64,000 nucleotides of DNA. It comes from Sphingomonas sp. UV9. GTDB lineage: Bacteria; Pseudomonadota; Alphaproteobacteria; Sphingomonadales; Sphingomonadaceae. Where the stretch lies: NCBI RefSeq assembly GCF_004101245.1, contig NZ_SCIN01000001.1:138784-202783 (forward strand). Direction: 5' to 3'. Shown here one piece after another: positions 1-8,976 of this stretch (position 1 is the stretch's first letter; every line of letters starts with the position of its first letter). The position numbers and the translations under genes are program-made. The notes below the pieces were generated by a model. The model was not told the origin of the DNA and ran no database searches. It saw only the letters and a program-made list of their open reading frames with translations.

Positions 1-432
1 GGTCCCGGGGTTCGTGCCGGTACCCGGGATCGTCCCCGTGCCGCCGGTATTGCCACCGGAGCCGATCGTCGTGATCGTATTGCCGCGCCCGCTGCCCGAT
101 CGCACGCCCGACGCATCGAGGCTGATCGTCGGGAACAGGCCGGCGCGTTGTTCGCGCACGACCGCGCGCGCCTGGCGATAATTCGCGTCCGCCAGCGCGA
201 TCGACTGGTTGGCGCGGGTCGCCCGCGCGGCAAGCCCGTCGAGCACGGGGTCGCCGAACAGCTTCCACCAGCCGGCGCGATCGAGGTGATCGGCAGGGGT
301 CGCCGCAACCCAGCCGGGCGCGGTCTTGAAGCCGGTCGGCACGGCGGCCTCGGGTCGCGCATAGTTCGGCCCGACCGCGCAGGCGGCGATCGGCAGCGCG
401 AGCAGCGCGGTCAGCAGGTGGATCTTGCTCAT
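1..432 (-). CDS. NodT-family outer-membrane efflux lipoprotein, left copy (partial, runs off window)
   Basis: This is the N-terminal 144 codons of an RND-type outer-membrane factor, the TolC-like exit duct of a tripartite efflux pump. The start ATG at 432 overlaps the preceding stop as ATGA. A lipoprotein signal is visible ([19 protein letters not shown], lipobox IAAC), followed by the VGPNYARP motif typical of the family near residue 21 and the start of the first helical repeat. The gene leaves the window at base 1, so its integrity cannot be judged. It is the second, downstream copy created by the 643-bp duplication and is the copy likely to be complete. Its partner pump gene is broken, so function is doubtful. 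Confidence 0.8.
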   Translation of the reverse strand, partial: MSKIHLLTALLALPIAACAVGPNYARPEAAVPTGFKTAPGWVAATPADHLDRAGWWKLFGDPVLDGLAARATRANQSIALADANYRQARAVVREQRAGLFPTISLDASGVRSGSGRGNTITTIGSGGNTGGTGTIPGTGTNPGT

Positions 433-645
433 GCAGTCTGTATCCGGGGAGGGGCTTCGGCGGATCGGCGCGCGCGCCGGCCGGTAAGGCGATCGAGATA
501 GACGTAAACGACGGGGGTCGTGATCAGCGTCAGCAACTGGCTGGCGATGAGCCCGCCGATGATCGTGATGCCGAGCGGCTGGCGCAGTTCGGAGCCTTCG
601 CCGAACCCGATCGCGAGCGGCACGACGCCGAGCGCCGCGGCCAGC
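429..645 (-). pseudogene. Duplicated C-terminal fragment of RND efflux pump
   Basis: About 71 codons copied from the end of the RND gene, from [17 protein letters not shown] to the final IQTA. They cover the last transmembrane helices with the [14 protein letters not shown] signature of HAE1/MdtB-C pumps. The piece is fused out of frame behind the cut outer-membrane factor gene and has no start of its own. It exists only because of the tandem duplication and ends in the same ATGA overlap with the outer-membrane factor gene as the parent copy does. Confidence 0.85.
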
Positions 646-1075
646 TCCCGGGGTTCGTGCCGGTACCCGGGATCGTCCCCGTGCCGCCGGTATTGCCACC
701 GGAGCCGATCGTCGTGATCGTATTGCCGCGCCCGCTGCCCGATCGCACGCCCGACGCATCGAGGCTGATCGTCGGGAACAGGCCGGCGCGTTGTTCGCGC
801 ACGACCGCGCGCGCCTGGCGATAATTCGCGTCCGCCAGCGCGATCGACTGGTTGGCGCGGGTCGCCCGCGCGGCAAGCCCGTCGAGCACGGGGTCGCCGA
901 ACAGCTTCCACCAGCCGGCGCGATCGAGGTGATCGGCAGGGGTCGCCGCAACCCAGCCGGGCGCGGTCTTGAAGCCGGTCGGCACGGCGGCCTCGGGTCG
1001 CGCATAGTTCGGCCCGACCGCGCAGGCGGCGATCGGCAGCGCGAGCAGCGCGGTCAGCAGGTGGATCTTGCTCAT
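530..1075 (-). pseudogene. NodT-family outer-membrane efflux lipoprotein, right copy, truncated
   Basis: Starts at ATG 1075 in an ATGA overlap with the RND stop. It is identical to the left copy for 143 codons, with lipobox [12 protein letters not shown] and a Gly/Thr-rich stretch around [16 protein letters not shown]. At base 645 the duplication joins it to RND sequence in the wrong frame, and it ends after about 38 foreign codons at 530. The family is usually about 450-500 residues, so this copy cannot form the barrel duct. Confidence 0.85.
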
Positions 1076-3355
1076 GCAGTCTGTATCCGGGGAGGGGCTT
1101 CGGCGGATCGGCGCGCGCGCCGGCCGGTAAGGCGATCGAGATAGACGTAAACGACGGGGGTCGTGATCAGCGTCAGCAACTGGCTGGCGATGAGCCCGCC
1201 GATGATCGTGATGCCGAGCGGCTGGCGCAGTTCGGAGCCTTCGCCGAACCCGATCGCGAGCGGCACGACGCCGAGCGCCGCGGCCAGCGTCGTCATCAGG
1301 ATCGGGCGGAAGCGCAGCAGGCTCGCCTCGCGCACCGCGTCCTCCGCCGACATGCCACGATCGCGTTGCGCACTCAGCGCGAAATCGATGATCAGGATCG
1401 CGTTCTTCTTCACGATGCCGAGCAGCAGGAACACGCCGATCAGCGCGATGATCGAGAACTCCATGCCGAGCAGCTGGAGCGCGAGCACGGCCCCGAACCC
1501 GGCGGCGGGCAGCGTCGACAGCACCGTCAAGGGATGAATCATGCTCTCGTACAGCATGCCGAGCATCAGGTAGATTGTCACCAGCGCCGCGAAGATCAGC
1601 AGCGGCTGTTGAGACAACTGATCGCGGAAGCTCTGCGCGGTGCCGGCGAACGCGCCGCGCACGGTCGAGGGCATCACGATCTCGTCCTGCGCGGCGGCGA
1701 TCGCGGCCTCCGCATCGCCCAGCGTCGCGCCGGGCGCGAGGTTGAATGAGATCGTCGTCGAAACCTCGCCATTGTCGTGGTTGACCGAGGCCGCGGTCGA
1801 CGATTGCGTGAACCGCGCGATCGCCGACAGCGGCGTCATCGTCCGCGGTGCGGTGCTGAGCGCAGACCCGGTCGAGGGATCGCGCAGCGCCGGATTGGTG
1901 GTGCCGGCCGCAATGGTGCCGAGCGTTGCCGCATTGGACGGATCGCTCGCCGTCGACGTTGCGCCCGACGACAATGTGCCACTGCTGGTCAGCGCACTCG
2001 TCGTCTCGGTGGCGGGGGCATCGGTGCGCGCGCCGGTCGGTACATAGACGTCGGCGAGCGCGGCTGGGCCCTGGGTCGCGGTGGGCGGCCATTCGAGGAT
2101 CACGCTGTACTGGTTGATGTCCTCGTAGATCGTCGCGACCTGGCGCTGGCCGAATGCGTTATAGAGCGCGTTGTCGACGTCGCGCGGCGATATGCCGAGC
2201 CGGTTGGCACTGTCGCGATCGATGTCGACGAAGCTCTCGATGCCATTCTCGGCCTGGTCGCTGTCGATGTCGGTCAGCTCGGGATGCCGCTTCATCGCCT
2301 CGACGAGTTTCGGCGCCCAGGTCTTCAGCGCGTCGTTATTGTCGGAGATCAGCGAATATTGGTAGGTCGAGTTGGACTGGCGTCCGCCCATCCGCACGTC
2401 CTGCACCGGGTTCAGGAAGACCGAGATGCCGGTGACCGGATCGAGCTTTTTCTTCAGGCGCGCGGCCGCATGCCGTCCTCGATATGGCGTTGGATATTCT
2501 CGATCATCACGATCGCGTCGTCGACCACGAAGCCGGTCGCGATCGTCAGCGCCATCAGCGTCAGATTGTTGAGGCTGTAGCCGAGCAGATACATGATCGC
2601 GCACGTCCCGATCAGCGAGATCGGCACCGCAAGACCTGCAATGATCGTCGCGCGGATCGAGTGCAGGAAGAAGAAGATCACCAGCACGACGAACACGATC
2701 GCCAGCAGCAGCTCCATCTCGACATGCGCGATCGATGACCGGATGCTCGTCGTGCGATCGGTCAGGATCGTGACGGTCAGGCCGGCGGGCAGCGCCTTTT
2801 GCAGTTCGGGCAACAGCGCCTTGATGCCGTCGACGGTCTGGATGACGTTGGCGCCGGGCTGGCGCTGGACGTTGAGGATGATCGCCGGTTCGAGGTTGGC
2901 GAGCGCGCCCAGCCGCTCGTTCTCGGCCCCGTCGGCGACGGTGGCGATATCGCGCAATCGCACGGGCGCATTGTTGGCGAAGGACACGATCAGGTTCGCG
3001 TAATCGTCGACCGTCAGCAGCTGGTCGTTGGCGTTGATCTGGTACGCGCGTGTGGGGCCGTCGAAGCTGCCCTTGGCGCTGTTGGCGTTGGCGTTGTCGA
3101 TGGCGGTCCGCACGGTCGCCAGCGAGATGCCGTAGCTCGCCAGCGCCTGTGTGTCGGCCTGGATGCGGACCGCGGGCTTCTGACCGCCCGACAAATTGAC
3201 CTGTCCCACGCCCGAGACCTGGCTGATCTTCTGCGCCATCCGCGTGTAGACAAGGTTCTGCGCCTCGGTCAGCGGCATCGTCTTCGAGGTGATGGCGAGC
3301 GTCAGCACCGGCGCGTCGGCGGGGTTCACCTTGGCGCGGCGTAACGATGGCACGA
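1072..3355 (-). pseudogene. RND multidrug efflux transporter (MdtB/MdtC-like), internally deleted and frameshifted
   Basis: An inner-membrane proton-driven drug pump in origin. The upstream fragment (about 3355-2457) begins near [15 protein letters not shown], which lies around residue 125 of MdtC-type proteins, and runs through the first membrane helices to [20 protein letters not shown]. It then stops at TGA 2454. The downstream fragment (about 2465-1072) is in another frame and resumes at KKLDPVTGISVFLNP, near residue 660 of the family. It continues to the normal C-terminus. More than 200 residues are missing at the join and about 125 at the N-terminus. The second porter domain holds an unusual Ser/Thr/Ala-rich insert of about 70 residues near 1850-2040. 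The gene cannot make a working pump as written. Confidence 0.85.
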
Positions 3356-3398
3356 TCACGCTGACGAACTTGCCGGAACGGGGCCTGAAGGCGACCGT

Positions 3399-4133
3399 TT
3401 GCCTGCCCTCGACCTGACGACCCCGGAGAATCCGCCGTTGCGCAATATCGATTTCAGTTCCTGGCAGAGCCTGCTCGCCACCATGTTCGGGTTGGCGCTG
3501 GTGACGCTGATCGGCGTCGGCATTCGCCTTTTGACGATGGTGACGATCCAGCAACGCCGGGAGCGCGCCAACCGCCAGATCAACGAGCGCCTGCGAACGC
3601 TGATCGCCGCCTACAAGACGCTGGGCGGATCGTTCACGGGCACGCTCACGGTCGACCCGGCGCACCGCCGCGACCTGCGCCAACGGAGCGTAACTGCGGT
3701 CGGGGAGGACGCGGAGGCGCTTGATCTCGGCGCGGCTGATACCGGTTCCGACCGCGCACGCCGGATCCGCGACGCGGTCGAGGCCGCGCTGTCCGACATC
3801 ATTCTCCTCGGCACCGAAGAGCAGGTCCAGCTTGCCGCACAGGCCGCGCACGAGCTTGTCGCCGGACGCCCCGTGCCGACGCACGCGCTGGTCGTGTCGA
3901 TGCGCGATTTCATCCGCGAAGCGCTGGATCTCGATCCTATGCCACGCGACCTGGCGTTGCCGGCACAGGGTCCGACGCGACCCTCGAGTTCGGGCGGACG
4001 CGGGAAAGGCGAGCAAGGCAAGGCGGAGTCGGCAAGGGGTGGCGGCGGCGGCGGAATGGGAATGGGCGGCGGCTCCGGTGCGACGCCAGCGGACGACCCG
4101 CAGCCGAGCGAACCGTCCAGTCCGCGCAGCTAA
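3399..4133 (+). CDS. Membrane-anchored protein of unknown function
   Basis: A 244-aa protein with one transmembrane helix (about residues 22-46, around [19 protein letters not shown]). A basic amphipathic region ([18 protein letters not shown]) and a soluble domain with [19 protein letters not shown] follow. The tail is Gly/Arg-rich and low complexity, including a six-glycine run. I recognise the type from sphingomonad genomes but know no function. The start is uncertain: TTG 3399 is the first usable codon, the frame stays open upstream, and an ATG inside the helix is unlikely. The 5' end abuts the broken N-terminus of the RND gene on the other strand, so this gene may also have lost its true start. 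Confidence 0.7.
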   Translation: MPALDLTTPENPPLRNIDFSSWQSLLATMFGLALVTLIGVGIRLLTMVTIQQRRERANRQINERLRTLIAAYKTLGGSFTGTLTVDPAHRRDLRQRSVTAVGEDAEALDLGAADTGSDRARRIRDAVEAALSDIILLGTEEQVQLAAQAAHELVAGRPVPTHALVVSMRDFIREALDLDPMPRDLALPAQGPTRPSSSGGRGKGEQGKAESARGGGGGGMGMGGGSGATPADDPQPSEPSSPRS

Positions 4134-4142
4134 AGGACAGGC

Positions 4143-5444
4143 CTAGAACGGGAAAAAGATACGCGTGGCGCTGATCGCGACGACCGCGGTGATCAGGTTG
4201 AGCGGGAGCCCCACGCGCAGGAAGTCGGTGTAGCGATAGCGTCCGAGCTGATAGACGATGACGTTGGTCTGGTAGCCGAACGGGGTCGCGAACGAGGCGC
4301 TGCCGGCGATCATGACCACGACCAGGAAGGGACGGGGGCTGACCCCGAGGCTTTCCGCCAACGCTACCGCGACCGGCGTTACCAATACCGCGACTGTCGC
4401 GTTCGAAAGCAGTTCGGTCAGCACCATCGTCAGGCCGTAGAGCACGATGAGGGCGGTCAGCGGACTGACCCCTTCGAGCGACGATATGAGCGTGGTCGTG
4501 GCGGCGCTGGCCAACCCGCTTTGCGCCATCGCGATTCCCAGCACGACCATCCCGGCGATCAGGATCAGGATCTGCGGGCGAAGGCCGCCGTAAGCCTGAT
4601 CGGCCGAGATGACGCGCAGGAGGATCAGCAGCACCGCGCCCGCGAACGCCGTCGCGGCGATCGGCGCGACGTTCAGCGCGGCCAGCAGGATAGCCCCGAC
4701 GAACGTCGCCAGCGCGATGGCGGCCTTGGCCGGCTGAAACGGACGGCGTTCGGCGAACACTTCGGCATCGCCCACCTGTCCGCCGGCGGCGTCGATCGTC
4801 GTATCCGGACGCCCATCGTCGGGATCGAGCATCCGCGTTCCCATCAACTTGCCGCTGAACAGCAGTAGATAGAGACCGCCGACCAGGGCGACGGGCAAGC
4901 CTACGGGCGTGATCTCGAAGATGCCGAAACGGCTTTGCCCGGCGATGCGCGCCATGTCGTCGACCAGCAGGTTCGTCGACGTTCCGAGCAGGGTGCAGCA
5001 TCCGCCGAGGATCGTGATGTACGATAACGGCATCAGATAGCGTTTGGCAGATAGCTGCAGGCTCGCGGCGACGTCCTTGACGACGGGGGCGGTCAGCACG
5101 ACGATCGGGGTGCTGTTCAACACGCTGGAGAATAGTCCGGCGATCACCAGCAACAGCCAGACCCCCGTCGCGCCGAGGCGGCGGCACATCCCGACGGCGG
5201 CCTCGATCGCGCGATCGAGCAATCCGGACAGTTCGAGCGCATAGGAAATGACGAAGAGCGAGGCGAGCGCGATGATCGCGGGGCTGGCGAAGGCACCCTG
5301 GACATCGACCGGGCGAACCACGCCGGTCATCAGCAAGACGGCTGCCCCTGCGAGCGCAACGACGTCGGCGCGAACCTTGTCCCAGATCAGCGCGGCCACC
5401 ACGCAACCCAGCACGAGCAGTGTAACGATCTGGTCGAGCGTCAT
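4143..5444 (-). CDS. SLC13/DASS-family anion permease
   Basis: A 433-aa polytopic inner-membrane carrier of the divalent anion:sodium symporter group, which moves dicarboxylates, sulfate or phosphate. Two inverted repeats each hold the family signature: NSTPIVVLTAPVVKDVA with GTSTNLLV in the first, and LSNATVAVLVTPVAVALA with ATPFGYQTN in the second. Many bacterial relatives carry two TrkA_C domains between the halves; here only a short hydrophilic linker (about residues 210-250) is present. I chose ATG 5444 because GAGG lies six bases upstream and the protein then begins directly with a membrane helix (MTLDQIVTLLVLG). The substrate cannot be told from sequence. Confidence 0.85.
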   Translation of the reverse strand: MTLDQIVTLLVLGCVVAALIWDKVRADVVALAGAAVLLMTGVVRPVDVQGAFASPAIIALASLFVISYALELSGLLDRAIEAAVGMCRRLGATGVWLLLVIAGLFSSVLNSTPIVVLTAPVVKDVAASLQLSAKRYLMPLSYITILGGCCTLLGTSTNLLVDDMARIAGQSRFGIFEITPVGLPVALVGGLYLLLFSGKLMGTRMLDPDDGRPDTTIDAAGGQVGDAEVFAERRPFQPAKAAIALATFVGAILLAALNVAPIAATAFAGAVLLILLRVISADQAYGGLRPQILILIAGMVVLGIAMAQSGLASAATTTLISSLEGVSPLTALIVLYGLTMVLTELLSNATVAVLVTPVAVALAESLGVSPRPFLVVVMIAGSASFATPFGYQTNVIVYQLGRYRYTDFLRVGLPLNLITAVVAISATRIFFPF

Positions 5445-5539
5445 AAACGCCTCATCGGCAACCAGAAAACGGCGCTTCTCGTTTTGACCTTCATGCCACG
5501 CGGTATGGAGCATCGCGAGATTTTTGCTACAGTTCGCTG

Positions 5540-6442
5540 ATGCATGAGCCATCCCCCCGCACCAGTCGCCTTGTCGTCGCCGGCTCGGCCGCCGCGTTCA
5601 TCCTCCTTGGCGGTGGCGGATTCCTGCTCGGGCGCAGCACCGCGCCGACTCCTCCGCCGCCAGCCATAACCCCAGCGGCGGTACCAGTTGCAGCACCCGT
5701 GGCCGTGCCCGAGGCGCCCGTCGCCCGCGTGCTTTCTCGCGCGGATATCATCGAGATCGCCAATGCCGCTGCCGATGCGACCTCTTCGGGCGCAAAGATG
5801 CCCAAGCGAGTCGCCGCCGCGGAGGGCGCACAGTTCGAGGTGGACCTGCCGTTCGGTTGCGACGGCCCGGCGGCTGAAACCAGCCGTGAGCCGTTCAGAT
5901 GGCGGTATGATGGCGAATCGTCGTCGCTCAGGATCTCCGTCGCACCTGCCGTGTTCGATCCGGGCGAATGGTTGGGCAAGCCGTTATCTGGCAGTGCCGG
6001 CACGACGTCCCCCGCCGCAAGCGAAGAGGCCATCGAGGGCTTCTGGATTGCGAGACCGTGGTCGTCGCGAGGTACATGCGAAGCTGGGTCGCCCACGACC
6101 GTTCCGCTCGGCATCGACGCCGTGACGCTTCCCGGTCAGACGCTGGGGCTCGCGCAGATTTTCACCGACCAGGACTCGAAAAACGCTAGACGAAGCGGCA
6201 AGCCTTACGAAAGCGTACGCCGGATCGGCGAGAACGATCTGAAGATCGATCAGGGATTGCGGGTCCGGCTTCGCGGGCGCGTCGCGCGTTTCCCCGATGG
6301 ATCGACGGTTCGGTGTCGTCAGCCCGCCGGCAAGGAGCAACGTCCGATTTGCCTGGTTGCCGTGAGCTTCGACGATGTCGGTATCGAGAATCCTTCGACG
6401 CAGGATACGATCGCGACCTGGGCATCGGCGAGCCGGACGTGA
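5540..6442 (+). CDS. Single-pass membrane-anchored protein of unknown function
   Basis: A 300-aa protein with an N-terminal membrane anchor (RLVVAGSAAAFILLGGGGFLLG, about residues 10-31). A Pro/Ala/Val spacer to about residue 62 follows, then a globular domain probably in the periplasm. That domain contains cysteines near FGCDGPA, RGTCEAG, TVRCRQ and RPICLV that could pair as disulfides. I do not recognise the family. It is divergent from the SLC13 carrier, with about 95 bp between the start codons, and precedes the KdpD-like sensor by 34 bp, so the last two may be cotranscribed. Confidence 0.7.
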   Translation: MHEPSPRTSRLVVAGSAAAFILLGGGGFLLGRSTAPTPPPPAITPAAVPVAAPVAVPEAPVARVLSRADIIEIANAAADATSSGAKMPKRVAAAEGAQFEVDLPFGCDGPAAETSREPFRWRYDGESSSLRISVAPAVFDPGEWLGKPLSGSAGTTSPAASEEAIEGFWIARPWSSRGTCEAGSPTTVPLGIDAVTLPGQTLGLAQIFTDQDSKNARRSGKPYESVRRIGENDLKIDQGLRVRLRGRVARFPDGSTVRCRQPAGKEQRPICLVAVSFDDVGIENPSTQDTIATWASASRT

Positions 6443-6476
6443 CGCCGATGACCATCGTCGCGAAGTCCGCTGCCGC

Positions 6477-7757
6477 ATGAGCGGTTACGACGAGACCGGT
6501 CCGAAGCCACAAACCGCCGTCTCCGAAGTCGAGAAGAGCCCCGAGACCCGTATCCTGGCCGCGGTCAGTGGGTCGGGGAGCGGTCAGCGGGTGGTGGAGA
6601 TCGCAGCCGATCTGGCCGCCGCGCTGGACGCGAGTTGGCATGCCGTCTTTATCGAGACGCCCAAGTCGGCCCGCGATCCGGCGGTTGCACGGCGGGCGGC
6701 AGACGCGCTGTCTTTTGCGGTTCGCCATGGTGCCACGGTCAGCAACGAACCCGACGATGACGTCGTCAGCGGCCTTGTGGCGCATTTAACGGCCATGCCG
6801 GCGGACCATCTGGTGATCGGAACCCCGTCTGCGGCAGGTCCCGATCGCTGGCTCCGGCGATCGGTGATGGCGTCGGTCCAAAAGCGATTTCCAGCGCTTA
6901 CCCTCCACATCGCTCCCGCTGCGGACCTGGCGACCAAGAGCGGCGGTGTGCCGGACGCTGCCCCAAAGCCGAAGCCCGATCTACGGCAGCATCTCTGGGC
7001 GCTTGGTCTCGTGGCGATCACGCTTGGCCTTGCTGAGTTGGTCAGCATGCTCCTCGGCGGACGACCGCTGAACCTGTTGTTCCTGTTTCCGGTGATCGCC
7101 GCCGCAGCACGCTTCGGGTTGGCTCCGGCCCTGACCGCGACCGTGGCGTCGGTGCTCGGTTTTGATGTCTTCCTGCTCCAACCGCGTTTTCATCTCGAGC
7201 CGGCGGCACCGATCATGGTGGTAACGCTGGCCGCGCTACTGGCGGTTGCAGTCTATACGAGCCTCGTGACCCAGGCGCTCCGCGACCGGGTAGCGCTCAG
7301 CGATCGTAGCGCGAAGGAAAATGCCCAAATCGCTACATTCTCGCAGATTCTCGCGCGCGCGGCGGACTGGGAAGAAACCGCGGGCGCGATCTGTGAAGAG
7401 TTTGCCGCCGTGCTGAAAGCCGAGGTGGCGGTCTTTCGCGAAAACGGCGGCAAGCTGGAGCGTGTCGGCGCGACGATGGAGCCGCTGGTGTGGGGACCGA
7501 TCGATCAGGCGGCGCTCGAATGGTGCTGGGAACGGGGCGAAGCGGCAGGGCGGGGAACGGCTGCGGTCGCCTCCGCGGAATGGCGGCTCGAACCTTTGCG
7601 CACGTCGCTCGGCACGCTGGCTGTCGTGGCCTTTGCGCGTCCCGATGGTCGTGATCCGATCCGGGCCGATCGGGGCGTGTTGTTCAACACCTTGATCAGC
7701 CAGGCGGCGCTGGCGCACGAACGGCTGATTCTCGAGGATCGCCTCCGACTTGGGTGA
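6477..7757 (+). CDS. KdpD-like sensor protein lacking the ATPase and histidine-kinase domains
   Basis: A 426-aa protein. Residues about 22-150 look like the universal-stress-protein domain of KdpD (ILAAVSGSGSGQRVVEIAADL, DHLVIGTPSAAG). Residues about 165-270 hold the four-helix DUF4118 membrane domain, with the conserved PLNLLFLFPVIAAAARFG region. Residues about 290-420 form a GAF-like domain. In KdpD this is followed by HisKA and HATPase_c, but the reading frame ends right after QAALAHERLILEDRLRLG, where the dimerisation helix should begin. The N-terminal KdpD nucleotide-binding domain is also absent. It is either a truncated remnant or a stand-alone sensor module. No kdpFABC or kdpE is nearby. 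ATG 6477 is the first start that leaves the USP domain intact. Confidence 0.75.
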   Translation: MSGYDETGPKPQTAVSEVEKSPETRILAAVSGSGSGQRVVEIAADLAAALDASWHAVFIETPKSARDPAVARRAADALSFAVRHGATVSNEPDDDVVSGLVAHLTAMPADHLVIGTPSAAGPDRWLRRSVMASVQKRFPALTLHIAPAADLATKSGGVPDAAPKPKPDLRQHLWALGLVAITLGLAELVSMLLGGRPLNLLFLFPVIAAAARFGLAPALTATVASVLGFDVFLLQPRFHLEPAAPIMVVTLAALLAVAVYTSLVTQALRDRVALSDRSAKENAQIATFSQILARAADWEETAGAICEEFAAVLKAEVAVFRENGGKLERVGATMEPLVWGPIDQAALEWCWERGEAAGRGTAAVASAEWRLEPLRTSLGTLAVVAFARPDGRDPIRADRGVLFNTLISQAALAHERLILEDRLRLG

Positions 7758-7803
7758 TAGCGCCCGACGGGACCGAAATCCGGTGCCGGTCGTTGGCCGT
7801 CAT

Positions 7804-8910
7804 GTGCTCCGCGGTCTTCGTCGTCTTCACTTGAAATATCTGGCAGTGATCGGTCTGCTCGCGTGTTCGACGGGGTGTGCGACGCTGCCGCCGGCGCTGA
7901 TGCAAGAATGCTTGCCGTCCTCGGGGGAGCCGGTGTCGATCTCTGCCGACGGCACCCACGCCAGCACGACGTTCGACGTCCTGACGTTCAATATCGAGGG
8001 TTTGGGTTGGCCGGCACGCGGGAAACGCGGTCCGGCGCTGGAGCAGATAAGCGCTGCACTCAGGCGGATGGAGGCGCGGGGTGACGCGCCGGATATCGTC
8101 ATGGTGCAGGAAATGTTCAGCAAGGCCGCGGTCCGCGCCGTCACGGGCATCGACTATCCCAACATGGTTTCGGGGCCGTCGCGCACGCAAGCCAAGAGCT
8201 TGCCGGGGACGGATCGGATGCAGGGGCCGTACCGGTGGAAGAAGGGCGAACTGGGCCTGCACATGGTCGGCTCGGGCCTGGCCATCCTGAGCCGGTATCC
8301 GATCCTGGAAACGCGATCGGAACCGTTCGGGCGTCGGCGGTGCGCCGGTCTGGACTGCCTCAGCAACAAGGGTGTGTTGTACGCGCGCGTGGCTATCCCC
8401 GGCGTTCCCGGCGCGATCAACCTCTTCAACACCCACCTCAATTCGCAGCGCTCCTCGCGCGTGTCGCCCCGGCGTCATGCCCGCGCGCATCGTCTGCAGG
8501 TCGAGGAACTCGGCGCCTTCATCTCGGCGGTGGGGGACCAGAATGTCCCGACGATCCTCGGCGGCGACTTTAACATGAAGGACTCGGCCCTCCGGTTCGA
8601 ACGATTCCGGAACGTGACGGAGCCGTTCGAGATCGTGCAGGAATGGTGCACGGCCAACCCGCTGCCCTGCGATACGCGGATATCATGGGACGGTGACGAG
8701 CCCTGGATGGACACCCAGGATCTCCAGCTCTTCGAGAGCGGCTCGACCGTCGTGGTGACCCCGATCCGCGTCCAAGCGGTCTTCGACGGTTCGGCCGACA
8801 GCCCTCGATTGTCGGATCACGACGGTTTCCGGGTTACCTACCGAGCGACTTGGCCAGCGCGCCTTTCTCCGCGGACGGGCGGTATGAAAGCCTTGCCGAG
8901 TTGTAGCTGA
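7804..8910 (+). CDS. Endonuclease/exonuclease/phosphatase-fold lipoprotein
   Basis: About 368 aa. A short basic n-region and hydrophobic core end in a lipobox (AVIGLLAC), so the protein is probably lipid-anchored outside the inner membrane. The body has the DNase I-like metal-phosphoesterase motifs in order: LTFNIEG, MVQEMF, a HLNSQ site (NTHLNSQRS), GGDFNMKDS and the terminal SDHDGF. Members include nucleases, sphingomyelinase-like and inositol phosphatases; the substrate is not readable here. The start is uncertain. GTG 7804 gives a good signal peptide, TTG 7831 a shorter one, and TTG 7750 would overlap the preceding stop. Confidence 0.75.
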   Translation: MLRGLRRLHLKYLAVIGLLACSTGCATLPPALMQECLPSSGEPVSISADGTHASTTFDVLTFNIEGLGWPARGKRGPALEQISAALRRMEARGDAPDIVMVQEMFSKAAVRAVTGIDYPNMVSGPSRTQAKSLPGTDRMQGPYRWKKGELGLHMVGSGLAILSRYPILETRSEPFGRRRCAGLDCLSNKGVLYARVAIPGVPGAINLFNTHLNSQRSSRVSPRRHARAHRLQVEELGAFISAVGDQNVPTILGGDFNMKDSALRFERFRNVTEPFEIVQEWCTANPLPCDTRISWDGDEPWMDTQDLQLFESGSTVVVTPIRVQAVFDGSADSPRLSDHDGFRVTYRATWPARLSPRTGGMKALPSCS

Positions 8911-8976
8911 GAGCACAGAGCGGGGATGACAGGTGTCACCCGCGGTGCTGGCAAGTGCTTCGTATCGGCGGACCCG

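Larger units (their letters stand above)
3..1288. repeat. 643-bp perfect direct tandem duplication
   Basis: Bases 3-645 and 646-1288 match with an offset of 643, in every stretch I compared. The match breaks at 645/646 against 1288/1289 and just left of base 3. The unit carries the last ~70 codons of the RND pump gene plus the first ~143 codons of the outer-membrane partner gene, both on the minus strand. The order along that strand is therefore RND end, cut partner gene, RND end fragment, partner gene again. There is almost no homology at the join. It may be a recent duplication or an assembly artefact; sequence identity alone cannot separate these. Confidence 0.95.
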
